DNA of 64,000 nt. Origin: Stentor coeruleus. Lineage: Eukaryota > Ciliophora > Heterotrichea > Heterotrichida > Stentoridae. The notes beneath the pieces were generated by a model. That model searched no databases, had not been told where the DNA came from, and worked only from the letters and a program-made list of their open reading frames with translations. The stretch covers positions 24,299-88,298 of the forward strand of contig MPUH01000183.1 in assembly GCA_001970955.1 (NCBI GenBank), in the 5' to 3' direction. Shown here one piece after another: positions 37,506 to 47,321 of this stretch (position 1 is its first letter; every line of letters begins with the position of its first letter). A program made the position numbers and the translations under genes.

Positions 37506-40500
37506 TCAACAATTAACAGTTTCTTTCGTAACAACTAAAACCTCAGACTTAATAGGATTTTCTGTTTGCATTGCTAGATCTTTAACAATTTTATTTTCTA
37601 TAAGCATAACCTCACTAAACTGTTGGGCAAAATCCTTGCTAAATTTACCTTTTCCCATTATTTGTTTCTCTTTATACCTTTTCCAAGTTCTTTGTATTTT
37701 CATAACACCTTCTATTATATTTAAAAACCTGTTTCTTGCAAGATACATTCTCATCCATTTTTGTATCATAATAGCAGAGCTAAGTTCTTTAAAATTTCTT
37801 TGATTTTCTAAATTATTTACTTGTTTTAACTGATTTTTATAGTTATTATTGGGTAATGTATTTTGTTTTTCTATGTTTGTTTCTAGAATGTTAAGATTTG
37901 TAGTTTTTTGAAGCTCTTGTGTGGGTATTAAAGAGTTTATTAAGGATTTATCTGATTCATGTGATGATTGATGATGTTTATTTTGAGAAAAGCTGGGATT
38001 TGACACATTTTTATTGGCAAGGTTTGATTTAGATGAACTTTTTGAGGATTGATGATGTTTATTTTGAGAAAAGCTGGGATTTGACACATTTTTATTGGCA
38101 AGGTTTGATTTAGATGAACTTTTTGAGGCTGGGTTAGGTTTAGGGGTGTTGATATTAGGATTAGATTTATTTGATGAAGTGTTTATTGAATTGATAGGGC
38201 TTTGGGTAGATTTGTTTTGATTTTTAAGAGTTTTTAAGCTTCTTTCAGGACTTTTTTCATTTTTTTCTTGTATGCTTTTAACACTATTTTTCTCTATGAA
38301 TTTCTCGTTTTCAGCTTGTGAACTGAATTCGTTTTTATCTTCTAAAAATTTCGAAGCTTTTTCACTAAGAATTGGACTTTTGTGTTTATTTTTCTGTTTA
38401 TCTTTATAACTATTATTCCACGCAAGTCCTCTCTGTCCTCCAGATTTTGCACTATAAACAAACTCAATATCCTTTTTCCCTTCTTCACTAATCTCAAAAT
38501 GCCTAATTGAAGACATTTCACTAGAGTAAACTGATTTTTTATCACTTTCCTCTATATCAGATGTATATCCACTTTCAGCTTTATAACTATTTTGACTCTT
38601 ATCCATATCACTTTCTTCTTTATTTTCTCTCATATCATCATCTTCACTTTTTTCCTCAAACTCCTGTTCTTTTACTATCCTCTCATTATCTTCAGAGAGT
38701 TCTTTATTATATATTTTTGTATAGCTTTCAAAGTTTTTAAGTATTTTCTTAGAATTCTTAAGCATAAGCTCTGAGTTTTTCAATACTTTTTGCGAGTTTT
38801 TCAGCATACTAAGCGAGTTTTTTTCCCTGACTGCAATTAAAGATGAAACATTTGAAGTTTTTGCTAGTGAAGACAGCCCTGATAATGTTTGTGTGGATAT
38901 TTCCCGATGGTTTTTAAGGTCTTTTTGTGGAGTTTCATTATCAGGAGCTTTAAAAAGTCCTTGTCTGTCTTCAGATTCATTAGGAAAATTTGTAAAACCC
39001 GAAGATTTTTCAGTTTTTTTCAAAGGAGATGCAGGGTTTTGGCTGAATTCGTTAATTTGAAAAGAGGGTGTTGAATTTTTTTTAAGGCTTGATGGGGATA
39101 ATTGTGTATTTTTATTTAATGGATGTCCTGAGTTTTTTTTGCTTATAATCGACACTGAAGGAAAAGGTATTGAAGGGTTTGTATAATCTTCAGAACTGCT
39201 TGAATTGGCTTTTTTTATAGGTTTTGCTTTGGTTTTCGATGACTTTTTATAGTTCTCATAAGATTTTTCTTGATTCGAAGAGTCTGAAGACACTTTTTCA
39301 TAATTTCCTCTTTTTTGAACTTTGGTTTGGGAGTTTTTTTCAGACTTTTTATAATGGTGATTCAAATCTTTATAAGACTCTTTTTCTCTTTCGTCCCTGT
39401 ATTTCTCACTATCTATAGGGCTCGCTTTTTTTCTTCTTCTATGTTTATCAAGTTGTTCTTTACTTTTTTCCATCTTTGAATGTGATTTCCTCTCTTTCCT
39501 TGGAGATTTTTCTTTTCTCTGCTGATTTTCTCTATCATCTTCCGAAGACCCCGATTCTTTTCTATATTTCTTATTATATTTCCTCATTTCCCCACTACTT
39601 TCTAACCTATCTCTTTTTTCACTCCAATTTTCATCATCTTCATAATTTTTTTCTTCCTTCCTATATTTAACTTTATTTTTTTTCTTTTCATTCCCTACTC
39701 TTTTAATCGACTCTTTATATTTTTCTTTTCTTCTATATTTTTCCCTTTCTTCATAACTCGACCCACTATTTAAACTTCCTTTTCTTTTCCTTTTTTCTTT
39801 ATCTTTATAATACTTATCCTCTCTCATACCTCTTCTTTCATCATCAAATCCTTCTGAACTATCATCTTCACTAACAACAGCCTTCATTTTTTTCTCAGGT
39901 TTTTTAACCCCTCTCATTTCTGTTAATGACCTATCCTCTTTATTTTTATATTTTCTTTTATATTCCTGTTCCTTTTTATCCCTTAAAAACTTCAATCTTT
40001 GAGATTTTTTATTATCAAAATTCTGTTCATCATAAGCATCATCACCTCTTATATCACTTTCACTATTTTTACTTATCATTTCATCTTCTTCTTTTATTTC
40101 ATCCCAAATTTCATTATCATAATAATCATAATCTTCATCAAGATGTTGTTTGCTATTTTTATTATACATTTCACTTTTCCTTATATCCTCTTTGAATTTA
40201 TCGAAAATCTGCTCTGAGTCTTTGTCTATGATTTTTTCTGATATCCTCATATCGCTGACTACATTTCTTGTCGTGTTTTTAGGAAGTTGTTTTGAGTTTT
40301 TGCCTATAATATCTCTAACTCTATAGCTAACTTCATCTCTGACGTATTTTCTGGTGTCGATTTTCTCAGGGGATTTAAAAAAACTATAGTCCAAAGGGCG
40401 GTTTTTTGATACAACAGAAGATTTGTAAGGGCTTTTAAAAGAGTTTTTCAATGGGGTTATTGGTTTTTGAGGACTTCTCCAAGGAGTTGTGTCAAGTTTG

Positions 40501-41315
40501 ATACTTTGAGACTCAGACCCAAGTCTATCAGATACATAAAAGTCTGTAGATTTCTGCCTAGCTTTAGCTTTGTATCCATGAAAGTCTTTTAAAGCATTTT
40601 CTAAACTAATTGTCAATTGGTTATGTTGACCTAATGTATCAATAGCTATATTATATCCACGTTCAAAGCATTGTACAGCCTTTANTTGCCTAGCTTTAGC
40701 TTTGTATCCATGAAAGTCTTTTAAAGCATTTTCTAAACTAATTGTCAATTGATTATGTTGACCTAATGTATCAATAGCTATATTATATCCACGTTCAAAG
40801 CATTGTACAGCCTTTAATGGCAAACCTAACAACTGATACTCTATTCCTGCTGAATGATAAGCTACAATAAGACTTTTTGAATACTCATTCCCTGCTCTTA
40901 TTAATATTTGCACAGCCATCAAAGCATGTTGTAATGCTTTTTCATGATGATTTAATTCAGCTTGTATCGCACACATATTCAAATGTGTACCAGCTTTGTT
41001 TTGATCATCATTTTTCAATAACTTCCCAATTTCAAGTGCTGAAGATAAGTAAAAAAGTGCTTTTTCATAGTCTTGCATACATTTGTATAGAATACCTAAA
41101 TTGTTTAATGTTACGGATTTTAGCTTGAATACAGACTCAGATGCTTCAGCAACTTTTAACATTTCTAATGATCTGTGAAGTAGACTTTTGGCTGCAGTAA
41201 AATTTTTTCCATGTAGTGATTCCATTGCACTTTTGTTAAAACTCACAATTGAAGATTCGAGTAAGGTTGATTTTTTGTTGTTTGGGCTATTGTAATTTGA
41301 GGGAAAAGATGACAT
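37506..41315 (-). CDS. Large TPR, charged low-complexity and IQ-motif protein
   Basis: A protein of 1,269 residues as assembled, about 1,225 after collapsing the N-flanked duplication at 40685. Residues 25-250 carry TPR-like units (LNNLGILYKCMQDYEKALFY, CFERGYNIAIDTLGQHNQ). A very long Lys/Glu/Ser/Arg-rich disordered region follows. Near the C terminus are IQ-type calmodulin-binding helices (SSAIMIQKWMRMYLARNRF, VMKIQRTWKRYKEKQ). A 27-residue unit (KSSSKSNLANKNVSNPSFSQ...) is perfectly duplicated at 37966-38127. A Ca2+/calmodulin- or centrin-linked scaffold is a reasonable guess. The ATG follows AACATAAA. The 250 nt upstream are C-rich on the coding strand. Confidence 0.75.
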   Translation of the reverse strand: MSSFPSNYNSPNNKKSTLLESSIVSFNKSAMESLHGKNFTAAKSLLHRSLEMLKVAEASESVFKLKSVTLNNLGILYKCMQDYEKALFYLSSALEIGKLLKNDDQNKAGTHLNMCAIQAELNHHEKALQHALMAVQILIRAGNEYSKSLIVAYHSAGIEYQLLGLPLKAVQCFERGYNIAIDTLGQHNQLTISLENALKDFHGYKAKARQXKAVQCFERGYNIAIDTLGQHNQLTISLENALKDFHGYKAKARQKSTDFYVSDRLGSESQSIKLDTTPWRSPQKPITPLKNSFKSPYKSSVVSKNRPLDYSFFKSPEKIDTRKYVRDEVSYRVRDIIGKNSKQLPKNTTRNVVSDMRISEKIIDKDSEQIFDKFKEDIRKSEMYNKNSKQHLDEDYDYYDNEIWDEIKEEDEMISKNSESDIRGDDAYDEQNFDNKKSQRLKFLRDKKEQEYKRKYKNKEDRSLTEMRGVKKPEKKMKAVVSEDDSSEGFDDERRGMREDKYYKDKEKRKRKGSLNSGSSYEEREKYRRKEKYKESIKRVGNEKKKNKVKYRKEEKNYEDDENWSEKRDRLESSGEMRKYNKKYRKESGSSEDDRENQQRKEKSPRKERKSHSKMEKSKEQLDKHRRRKKASPIDSEKYRDEREKESYKDLNHHYKKSEKNSQTKVQKRGNYEKVSSDSSNQEKSYENYKKSSKTKAKPIKKANSSSSEDYTNPSIPFPSVSIISKKNSGHPLNKNTQLSPSSLKKNSTPSFQINEFSQNPASPLKKTEKSSGFTNFPNESEDRQGLFKAPDNETPQKDLKNHREISTQTLSGLSSLAKTSNVSSLIAVREKNSLSMLKNSQKVLKNSELMLKNSKKILKNFESYTKIYNKELSEDNERIVKEQEFEEKSEDDDMRENKEESDMDKSQNSYKAESGYTSDIEESDKKSVYSSEMSSIRHFEISEEGKKDIEFVYSAKSGGQRGLAWNNSYKDKQKNKHKSPILSEKASKFLEDKNEFSSQAENEKFIEKNSVKSIQEKNEKSPERSLKTLKNQNKSTQSPINSINTSSNKSNPNINTPKPNPASKSSSKSNLANKNVSNPSFSQNKHHQSSKSSSKSNLANKNVSNPSFSQNKHHQSSHESDKSLINSLIPTQELQKTTNLNILETNIEKQNTLPNNNYKNQLKQVNNLENQRNFKELSSAIMIQKWMRMYLARNRFLNIIEGVMKIQRTWKRYKEKQIMGKGKFSKDFAQQFSEVMLIENKIVKDLAMQTENPIKSEVLVVTKETVNC
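37966..38127 (-). repeat. 81-nt perfect tandem duplication (27 codons)
   Basis: Copies at 37966-38046 and 38047-38127, identical, in frame and without an N between them. They encode the duplicated Ser/Asn/Lys-rich 27-residue unit in the large IQ-motif protein. Confidence 0.92.
40554..40817. repeat. N-flanked direct duplication in the TPR region, offset 132
   Basis: 131 nt before the N at 40685 recur after it, with one clear mismatch (attggttatg versus attgattatg). The frame is kept, so 44 residues are counted twice. Confidence 0.9.
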
Positions 41316-42082
41316 TTTATGTTGGTTGGAAATGTTTATAAGTTAGAAGTGTGGAATGAAAGGAGAAGATGGATGAGTTTTTTATTAAAAGATAAGGTAA
41401 GATAGAGAAAATGTTTATAAGGGAAATTTGGAGATGAGAAAGGATGATCATCGAGTTTTGGATACTTTTTTTGTTTTATAAAATTATTATGATTGATGAT
41501 TTTAGATAAAGGTACGAAAATTTGTATGGTTTTTGGAGTATGAAAATAATTAAAGGGCATGTTAGAATTTGGTTTATTGGATGTTTATGATTTTATATAT
41601 GAGGATATTATATAATATTTATTTTTTTGTCCAACAATTTTTTATCGAAAATCATGACATAGTACCTTTATAAGCTAATTTTTAAATGCTATAAAAATAA
41701 AGTTTATTCTTTATGATAAAATACTATTTATATTATACTATAAAATGATGACCTTGAAGAAGCTATTTTATATAAAAACTTATATAAAAAATCTTAAAGT
41801 ACGAATCGGAGAATTAACTATATGATTGCAGCCGTTTCAGTAATCAGAAATAACTAATCTTCAAAAAAAAAAATTTTTTTTAATAGTATTTTTTTAGCAT
41901 CTAAATACTCAAGAAATTTAGTTTCTTAACAAAAAATTTTAAATGCTTTTCATTTAGTATCCACCTGACAACAAAAAAAGGTCAAAATTTTTAATATATA
42001 AACATCAATATGACGTTTAAATACTTTTCAATAATTTCTTAGTATTCAAAGTAAATTTAAAATTTCATAGTAATTTATTTAA
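41316..42082. other. Shared upstream region of two divergent genes
   Basis: 41340-41570 is G-rich on the plus strand (C-rich upstream of the minus-strand gene). 41600-42080 is A/T-rich. No ORF or RNA gene. The last bases are the leader of the AMPK-like gene. Confidence 0.5.
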
Positions 42083-43643
42083 ATGTAACCTAAACATAGG
42101 GGTGAAGATGATAAGTCAAGTTTGAAAAATGTTAAATCAATTGGAGACTATACAATCCTCAAGTGTATAGGTGAAGGGACTTTTGGCAAGGTCAAGCTAG
42201 GTATTCATCAGCCAACAGGTGAAAAAGTTGCAATTAAAATATTAGAAAAATCAAAGATTATTGATGTATCAGATGTTGAAAGAGTTGCAAGAGAAATTCA
42301 TATACTCAAGCTAATAAGACANTGCAAGAGAAATTCATATACTCAAGCTAATAAGACACCCAACAATAATCCAATTATATGAAGTAAAAGCAATATAGAT
42401 CATTGAAACACCATCCAGATTATATTTGATTATGGAATATGCAAGTTCAGGAGAGTTATTTGATTATATAGTTGCTAATACAAGAATTAAAGAAAGAGAA
42501 GCTTGTAAATTTTTCCATCAAATCATAGCTGGAATTGAATATATACACAAACTTAATGTAGTTCATAGAGACCTTAAACCTGAAAACTTGCTTCTAGATC
42601 ATAATAAACGTATAAAAATAGTTGATTTTGGCTTGAGTAATACTTATAAGAACGGAGAAGAACTTAAAACAGCTTGTGGAAGTCCTTGTTATGCAGCCCC
42701 AGAAATGATTGCTGGTAAAAAATACAATGGGCTAAAGGTCGATATTTGGAGTTCAGGGGTTATACTTTTCGCAATGATATGTGGATATCTACCTTTTGAA
42801 GACCCAAACACAGGCGAACTTTACAAAAAAATCCTAGCCTGTAACTACAAAACCCCAAAATTCATATCTCCCGAAGCTAAAGATCTAATAAAATGCATTC
42901 TTGTCACTGATCCTGACAAACGTTTCAATATCAACGACATCCGCGACCATACCTGGTTTAAACAATCCTCTGAAGAAGCATGTCCAGGAATCCTTATCGG
43001 TTATGATCAAATCCCAGTTGATTCCCAAATCCTCAAACAACTAGATTTCTATAACATGAAACTTGATTATATAAGACAATGTATCGAAGCTAATAAACAC
43101 AATAGCACAACAGCCGGTTATTACCTTCTTCTAAAAAAACACTTACAAAACGGGGGAACTTTCGAACCTGAAAACACTTTTTATATGCCTCAACCTATAA
43201 AAGGTAGAAGTTTAAGTATTAGTATACAAAATGATCCTGATCCTCCATTAATGCGATTAAGTTATGATAAAATCTTCAAACCTTTATATCCACAAAGATC
43301 AGTATCAGCTCATTGTAAATCATCAAGTTTTTCTTATACTCCAGTTAAAGAAAAAGTTTTGGTTTGTAAAAAAAAGAACACCCATCAAAGGACGAATTCA
43401 CAAATTACTAAGCAAAATACCCCTGGGAGAATGTTTTCTGTATCACCTCAACGTGAGAATATTAAGCCGGATATACAAAGTAGACATCATAGACAGAGAA
43501 CTGGGGAAATTTTAAATACAGCATCGACAAAAGGACATAAAAGCATGAATAAGACTTTTAAGTTTTCGAGAAAAACAGGAAGCTCGACTAGGGAAAAGTC
43601 GAAAACGGCGAAATTTGTGAGGAATTTGCTTTTATCGAACTAA
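42083..43643 (+). CDS. SNF1/AMPK-related protein kinase with intron-split start codon
   Basis: Removing two 15-nt introns (42085-42099 and 42384-42398) and one copy of a 36-nt duplication around the N at 42322 gives exactly 498 codons (497 residues). The start codon is AT (42083-42084) joined to G (42100), giving MGEDDKSSLKNVKSIGDYTI. Kinase domain: GEGTFGKVK (25-33), Lys47 in VAIKI, HRDLKPENLL, DFGLS, and activation loop LKTACGSPCYAAPE, whose Thr is the LKB1-type site. A UBA/AID-like region follows (LDFYNMKLDYIRQCIEANK). The tail is basic and Ser-rich. The family includes AMPK, SNF1 and BRSK energy/polarity kinases; the exact subgroup is open. No other in-frame ATG precedes the hinge (LIMEYA), so the split start is the only way to make the full kinase. 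Confidence 0.92.
42085..42099 (+). other. 15-nt intron inside the start codon of the AMPK-like gene
   Basis: The sequence is gtaacctaaacatag, between AT and G of the initiation codon. When it is retained, the mRNA reads ATG followed at once by TAA. A is at position 10, as in the other introns. Confidence 0.9.
42286..42358. repeat. N-flanked direct duplication in the AMPK-like gene, offset 37
   Basis: 36 nt before the N at 42322 are repeated after it. The offset is not a multiple of three: keeping both copies destroys the kinase frame, collapsing them restores EIHILKLIRHPTIIQLYE. This is the best evidence that the N-flanked duplications are assembly artefacts. Confidence 0.95.
42384..42398 (+). 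other. 15-nt intron 2 of the AMPK-like gene
   Basis: The sequence is gtaaaagcaatatag, in phase 0 between IIQLYE and IIETPSRLYLIMEY. The terminal TAG is an in-frame stop if the intron is retained. A is at position 10. Confidence 0.95.
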
Positions 43644-43678
43644 AGGATTTAAGTAAAATTATTCTTATACTTAATTTA

Positions 43679-44794
43679 ATGCAAAACCTTGATGTAACAG
43701 TCGTTGAAGAGCTTGGAAGAGGCACTTCAGGTGTTGTATATAAGGTACGGCACTTAGTCGATGGGCAATTTTACGTTGTTAAAGTTATTGACCTATCCCA
43801 AACATCATCAAAAAAACAGACTCAAGCCTTAAAAGAAGTTGATATTTTAAAGCAAGTCAGTCATCCACATATAATCCGTTATTACAATAGTTGCATTCAA
43901 AATCAAATGCTTTATATTCTCACAGAATTTGCATCAGGTGGAGACTTACAGAAAAAAATCAATCGGTATAAGCATACTCGAAGGAATATTGAAGAAGGGC
44001 AAATCTGGTCATGGGCTTATGAAATTTCCTTAGCAGTAAAATATTTACACAGACATAAAATCCTTCATAGGGATATAAAATGTATGAATATCTTCTTAGA
44101 TAAAGACAATAGAGTGAAAATTGGTGATTTAGGACTTTCAAAAATCTTAGTAAATAAAGAAATCAATACAGCTACAGTTGGTACTCCTCTTTATTTAAGC
44201 CCAGAGCAAATAAGACATCAGCCTTATGGTTTTAAAGTTGATATATGGGGAATAGGTTGTGTTTTATATGCACTTTGTGCTTTAGAAGCTCCTTTTACAG
44301 GGGATTCATTATTAGCATTAGGGCAGAATATTGCTATGAAGTCCCCAAAATCTTTACCAGCTAAATACACGCCTAAATTAGTGAGTTTTATTAGTATGAT
44401 GCTGGAAAAAGACCCAAAAAACAGACCAAATATTAAAGAAACAATTGAGATGATCCCGATTTTTACTAAGAAAATGCATAGAAGGCCACAGTCACCAAGA
44501 CAAACTGTTGTAAAAAAACCTGAAAGTCCAGTTAATAAAGTTATTGAAGATAATTCTAGTTCTGAAAATTTGTTTCCTAAGTTTGGGTCACAGATTTTAG
44601 ATAAGTCATTGAAAATATCTTTGAAAAAAACTTTACCTTCTGAAATGGAATTGAGACCAACTACTCAAGCTACTAAAAGATTGTTAGTAGCAAGTTCTGA
44701 TGCTGTTAGAGTTTGTACAGGTTATGTTAAACATAGGTATATTAAAGAAGACAAGCCAAAAACTACCATTAATGACTTAGCGAAAATTATGTAA
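43679..44794 (+). CDS. NIMA-related (NEK) protein kinase
   Basis: A 371-residue kinase. The loop is LGRGTSGVVYKV (12-23), Lys35 lies in VVKVIDL, the catalytic loop is HRDIKCMNIFL, the magnesium motif is DLGLSK (DLG in place of DFG, as in several NEKs), and the activation segment is TATVGTPLYLSPE. The HRDIKxxNIFL form and GTPLYLSPE are typical of NEKs, a family greatly expanded in ciliates that controls cilium length and the cell cycle. The C-terminal tail (about 265-371) is basic and Ser/Pro-rich with no coiled coil. It lies 35 nt downstream of the AMPK-like gene on the same strand. No introns are seen. Confidence 0.92.
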   Translation: MQNLDVTVVEELGRGTSGVVYKVRHLVDGQFYVVKVIDLSQTSSKKQTQALKEVDILKQVSHPHIIRYYNSCIQNQMLYILTEFASGGDLQKKINRYKHTRRNIEEGQIWSWAYEISLAVKYLHRHKILHRDIKCMNIFLDKDNRVKIGDLGLSKILVNKEINTATVGTPLYLSPEQIRHQPYGFKVDIWGIGCVLYALCALEAPFTGDSLLALGQNIAMKSPKSLPAKYTPKLVSFISMMLEKDPKNRPNIKETIEMIPIFTKKMHRRPQSPRQTVVKKPESPVNKVIEDNSSSENLFPKFGSQILDKSLKISLKKTLPSEMELRPTTQATKRLLVASSDAVRVCTGYVKHRYIKEDKPKTTINDLAKIM

Positions 44795-45134
44795 GAGGAT
44801 GTGTGTAATAATAATTAAAAGATGGGAATTTTGTAATAGGTTTGGAGGTTTTTAATTGGGATGATAGGAAGATGTTTAGAGATTTATTATGATAAGGATA
44901 AAAGATAGGGAGTTTATGGTTGTTGTAGAGTATTTATGGCTATTATTAATCTTATTTAGAATATATATTACTTAAGTTTATTCTTCAGAAATATATGTAA
45001 AAACCTTTAGCATTTGGTGAGAAATCTATGTTTATATTTCTCTTTTATAATCTTTTTGCTGATTTCAGTTCTTTATCATCATTGCTACCTTTATCACTTA
45101 ACAAATCTTATTATCTACTATTCAAATTAAAATA
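44795..45134. other. Intergenic between convergent genes
   Basis: The first 150 nt are G-rich on the plus strand (3' flank of the NEK gene). The final 100 nt are C/T-containing and G-poor, i.e. G-bearing on the minus strand. Nothing else is recognised. Confidence 0.5.
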
Positions 45135-45920
45135 TTAACACTTCGAATTGATTTTCCTAATCCCAGTCGTTAGACACCTAGCAGTATTAGACTTTCCAAA
45201 ACTAGGGACAAAATCCTCATCATTATCTTCCTTACTAACTTTCTCAAAGCTCATAAAAGGTACAGCAAACACCTTAGACCTCTGTGGCGAACTGCTATTA
45301 TTGATTTTCTCTCTAATTTTTTCTTGTATTTGTACAATTTCCTTAGACTTTTGTTCAAGTTTCTTCCTTAACACCTGAAAGTTCCCTTTAGAATTCTGAC
45401 TATCTTTAAATCCTTCTATTTTTTTCATAGAAGGTCCATCATAACTACTATACATATTGCTCAGATTTTGGTACTTTTTTTTAGAAGTAAAATCCAATAT
45501 AGGCGAAGGTTCTGTTGGAAGTGTTCCTTCTAATTCTTTAACTCTTTTATTTAGTTTACAGCATTTTTCTTCAGATTCTTCTAGTTTTTTCTTATAAAAC
45601 TCAATAGTTTCTTTTAACTGCTGTTCAGTTCGAATGTGGTTTTTGATTTCCCCTTCTAATTTTTGTGTGCTTTTATCGTTAGAGTTTTCTTTACCTTTTT
45701 TCTCTTGTTTCAAGTCTCTTTTTTGCTTTAGTAACACAAGGACTAGTTCTTTGAAACCTTCTAAAATGTCCATGCTGCGGATTGTATCAACAGCATTTAG
45801 TTCTTGAGCACCTACTTGGAAGTTATCTAAATGACAGTTTGTTATGAAAGCATAGCGAAAAAGTTCACGTAAAGCTTTTTCTAGATCAGTTTCATAGAGT
45901 TGTTCTTTGTATGAACACAT
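45135..45920 (-). CDS. Hypothetical coiled-coil protein, 261 residues
   Basis: I do not recognise a family. The N-terminal 60 residues are a compact helical segment (LEKALRELFRYAFITNCHLD, DILEGFKELVLVLLKQKRD). A coiled coil covers about 70-135 (HIRTEQQLKETIEFYKKKLE). A second helix lies at about 180-205 (LRKKLEQKSKEIVQIQEKIR), and the tail is basic. No membrane segment. The ATG opens MCSYKEQLYE. Three hundred nucleotides upstream are C-rich on its coding strand, supporting the orientation and a real promoter side. Possibly a cytoskeletal or basal-body component. Confidence 0.65.
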   Translation of the reverse strand: MCSYKEQLYETDLEKALRELFRYAFITNCHLDNFQVGAQELNAVDTIRSMDILEGFKELVLVLLKQKRDLKQEKKGKENSNDKSTQKLEGEIKNHIRTEQQLKETIEFYKKKLEESEEKCCKLNKRVKELEGTLPTEPSPILDFTSKKKYQNLSNMYSSYDGPSMKKIEGFKDSQNSKGNFQVLRKKLEQKSKEIVQIQEKIREKINNSSSPQRSKVFAVPFMSFEKVSKEDNDEDFVPSFGKSNTARCLTTGIRKINSKC

Positions 45921-46462
45921 AATTTGTAAAAATGCTGTTAAAAGTTTATTTTTTAATAGTTTGGATTATAGTTAGGAAATTGAGGGTTAGGAGTTGTTTT
46001 TAGGATAGATTAGGAGGTTGGGTTGATGAGGTTGAGAATAGGAGATTTTCAAATTAGTTTTGAGAGAAAGGTGGATAAGATTTGGGTTTTATATATTGTG
46101 ATGAAGAATGATTAAGATAATATTTTATTATGGTTGTCATGTGAGGAGATTTAAAATGTTAGGAAGTTTATTGAAGGTATCATTTGGGGTATGATTAAAT
46201 TTGATTAGGAATGATGATTTTAGATTGTGAGATTAGAATGTAATTATTTATAATAACTAGTTTTGCAGTTTGTTTTTTATTTATAGTATTTAACTAGGAA
46301 TCATGATATATAACCACATCATTTACCATATTTTTCTAATGATTATCCTATATAAAAAACTAAAACTCTTAATCATATTAAATTAATTAGTTCCCATAAT
46401 CAACATAACCATGAAAATATTCATTTGCATACTTTAAAACTACATTACACACAATTAAAATT
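45921..46462. other. Intergenic, G-rich then AT-rich
   Basis: 45960-46250 is G-rich on the plus strand, the upstream composition expected for the minus-strand gene on its left. The rest is A/T-rich. No ORF or RNA gene. Confidence 0.5.
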
Positions 46463-46993
46463 CTAAACATAAGTACTACTACTTATAGCATTTTCTATAT
46501 TTTTCGACATATGATCAAGTCTATTTGTTATTTTTTTATATCTCTTTTCAATTTCTCCTGAATCCATTTCACGACGAATTGGAGGTTTTCTTATCTTTCT
46601 ATCTAATGATCGATCGATATTTTTTATTTTATTAATACACTGAAGAACTTCTTTATGATCATCACGTACTTTAAATTTTAACTGCCTTTGTTTCTTATGA
46701 ATAGTCGCATATGTGTTTTCTTTGTTACCGTATAACCCAAAAGGATAATCTTTAACAGAAACAGTTTTTATTTTATCTTTAGAAATATTTGTTATCATTT
46801 TTGACCTTTCTTGACGAAATTCTATATCTTGATTTGCTTTTATTGACACTGAAAGAGCTCTTCTTTCTTTTGAATCATGTAAAAGTTTTTTTTGTAGCTC
46901 GATCGGCATATCAACGTTAGAACTTGTTACAAACTGTAAAGGGATGAAAACTCGAGATTGAGAAGTTGATGTATTACAAGATTCTGTTTTCAT
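46463..46993 (-). CDS. Hypothetical basic protein, 176 residues
   Basis: Start at ATG 46993 (MKTESCNTSTSQSRVFIPLQ), preceded by AATATAAAA; the frame upstream has only a TTG. The protein is basic and probably helical, with segments such as ELQKKLLHDSKERRALSVSI and GEIEKRYKKITNRLDHMSKN. No recognisable domain, membrane span or signal. The motif YPFGLYGNKENTYATIHKKQ in the middle is the most distinctive part. Function unknown. Confidence 0.6.
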   Translation of the reverse strand: MKTESCNTSTSQSRVFIPLQFVTSSNVDMPIELQKKLLHDSKERRALSVSIKANQDIEFRQERSKMITNISKDKIKTVSVKDYPFGLYGNKENTYATIHKKQRQLKFKVRDDHKEVLQCINKIKNIDRSLDRKIRKPPIRREMDSGEIEKRYKKITNRLDHMSKNIENAISSSTYV

Positions 46994-47321
46994 TTTTATA
47001 TTCAAAAATACAAGTTTTTTTGACGTTGGGATTCAGATTTTTATAAAATTTTTCTCATTAAGTTGATATAATCATCATGATGCAAGTATAGAAGTTATTT
47101 ATTTAGTGTTATCTATTTTAAGTAACTTTTTCTTTTATTCTTTTCTTTTAAAGCTTCAGGATTTTTATTTTTTTAGTTGATAAGATGAGGGTAATTCAGA
47201 AAAAGTTTTTTTTTGGCCATAATATTAATTTTTGAAGTATTACTTTATCAATTCTTCGTATAACTTTTCTTAAGCTTCTATCAGATATTTATATTAAGAT
47301 GCTCATTATCTAATTTCAGGT
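46994..47321. other. Intergenic, AT-rich
   Basis: Upstream of the minus-strand gene and upstream of a broken plus-strand gene. Contains long T runs. No feature recognised. Confidence 0.45.

Noticed and set aside
39926-40217. Plus-strand His/Tyr/Phe-rich frames
   Set aside because: They are antisense shadows of the Lys/Asp/Glu-rich part of the large IQ-motif protein.
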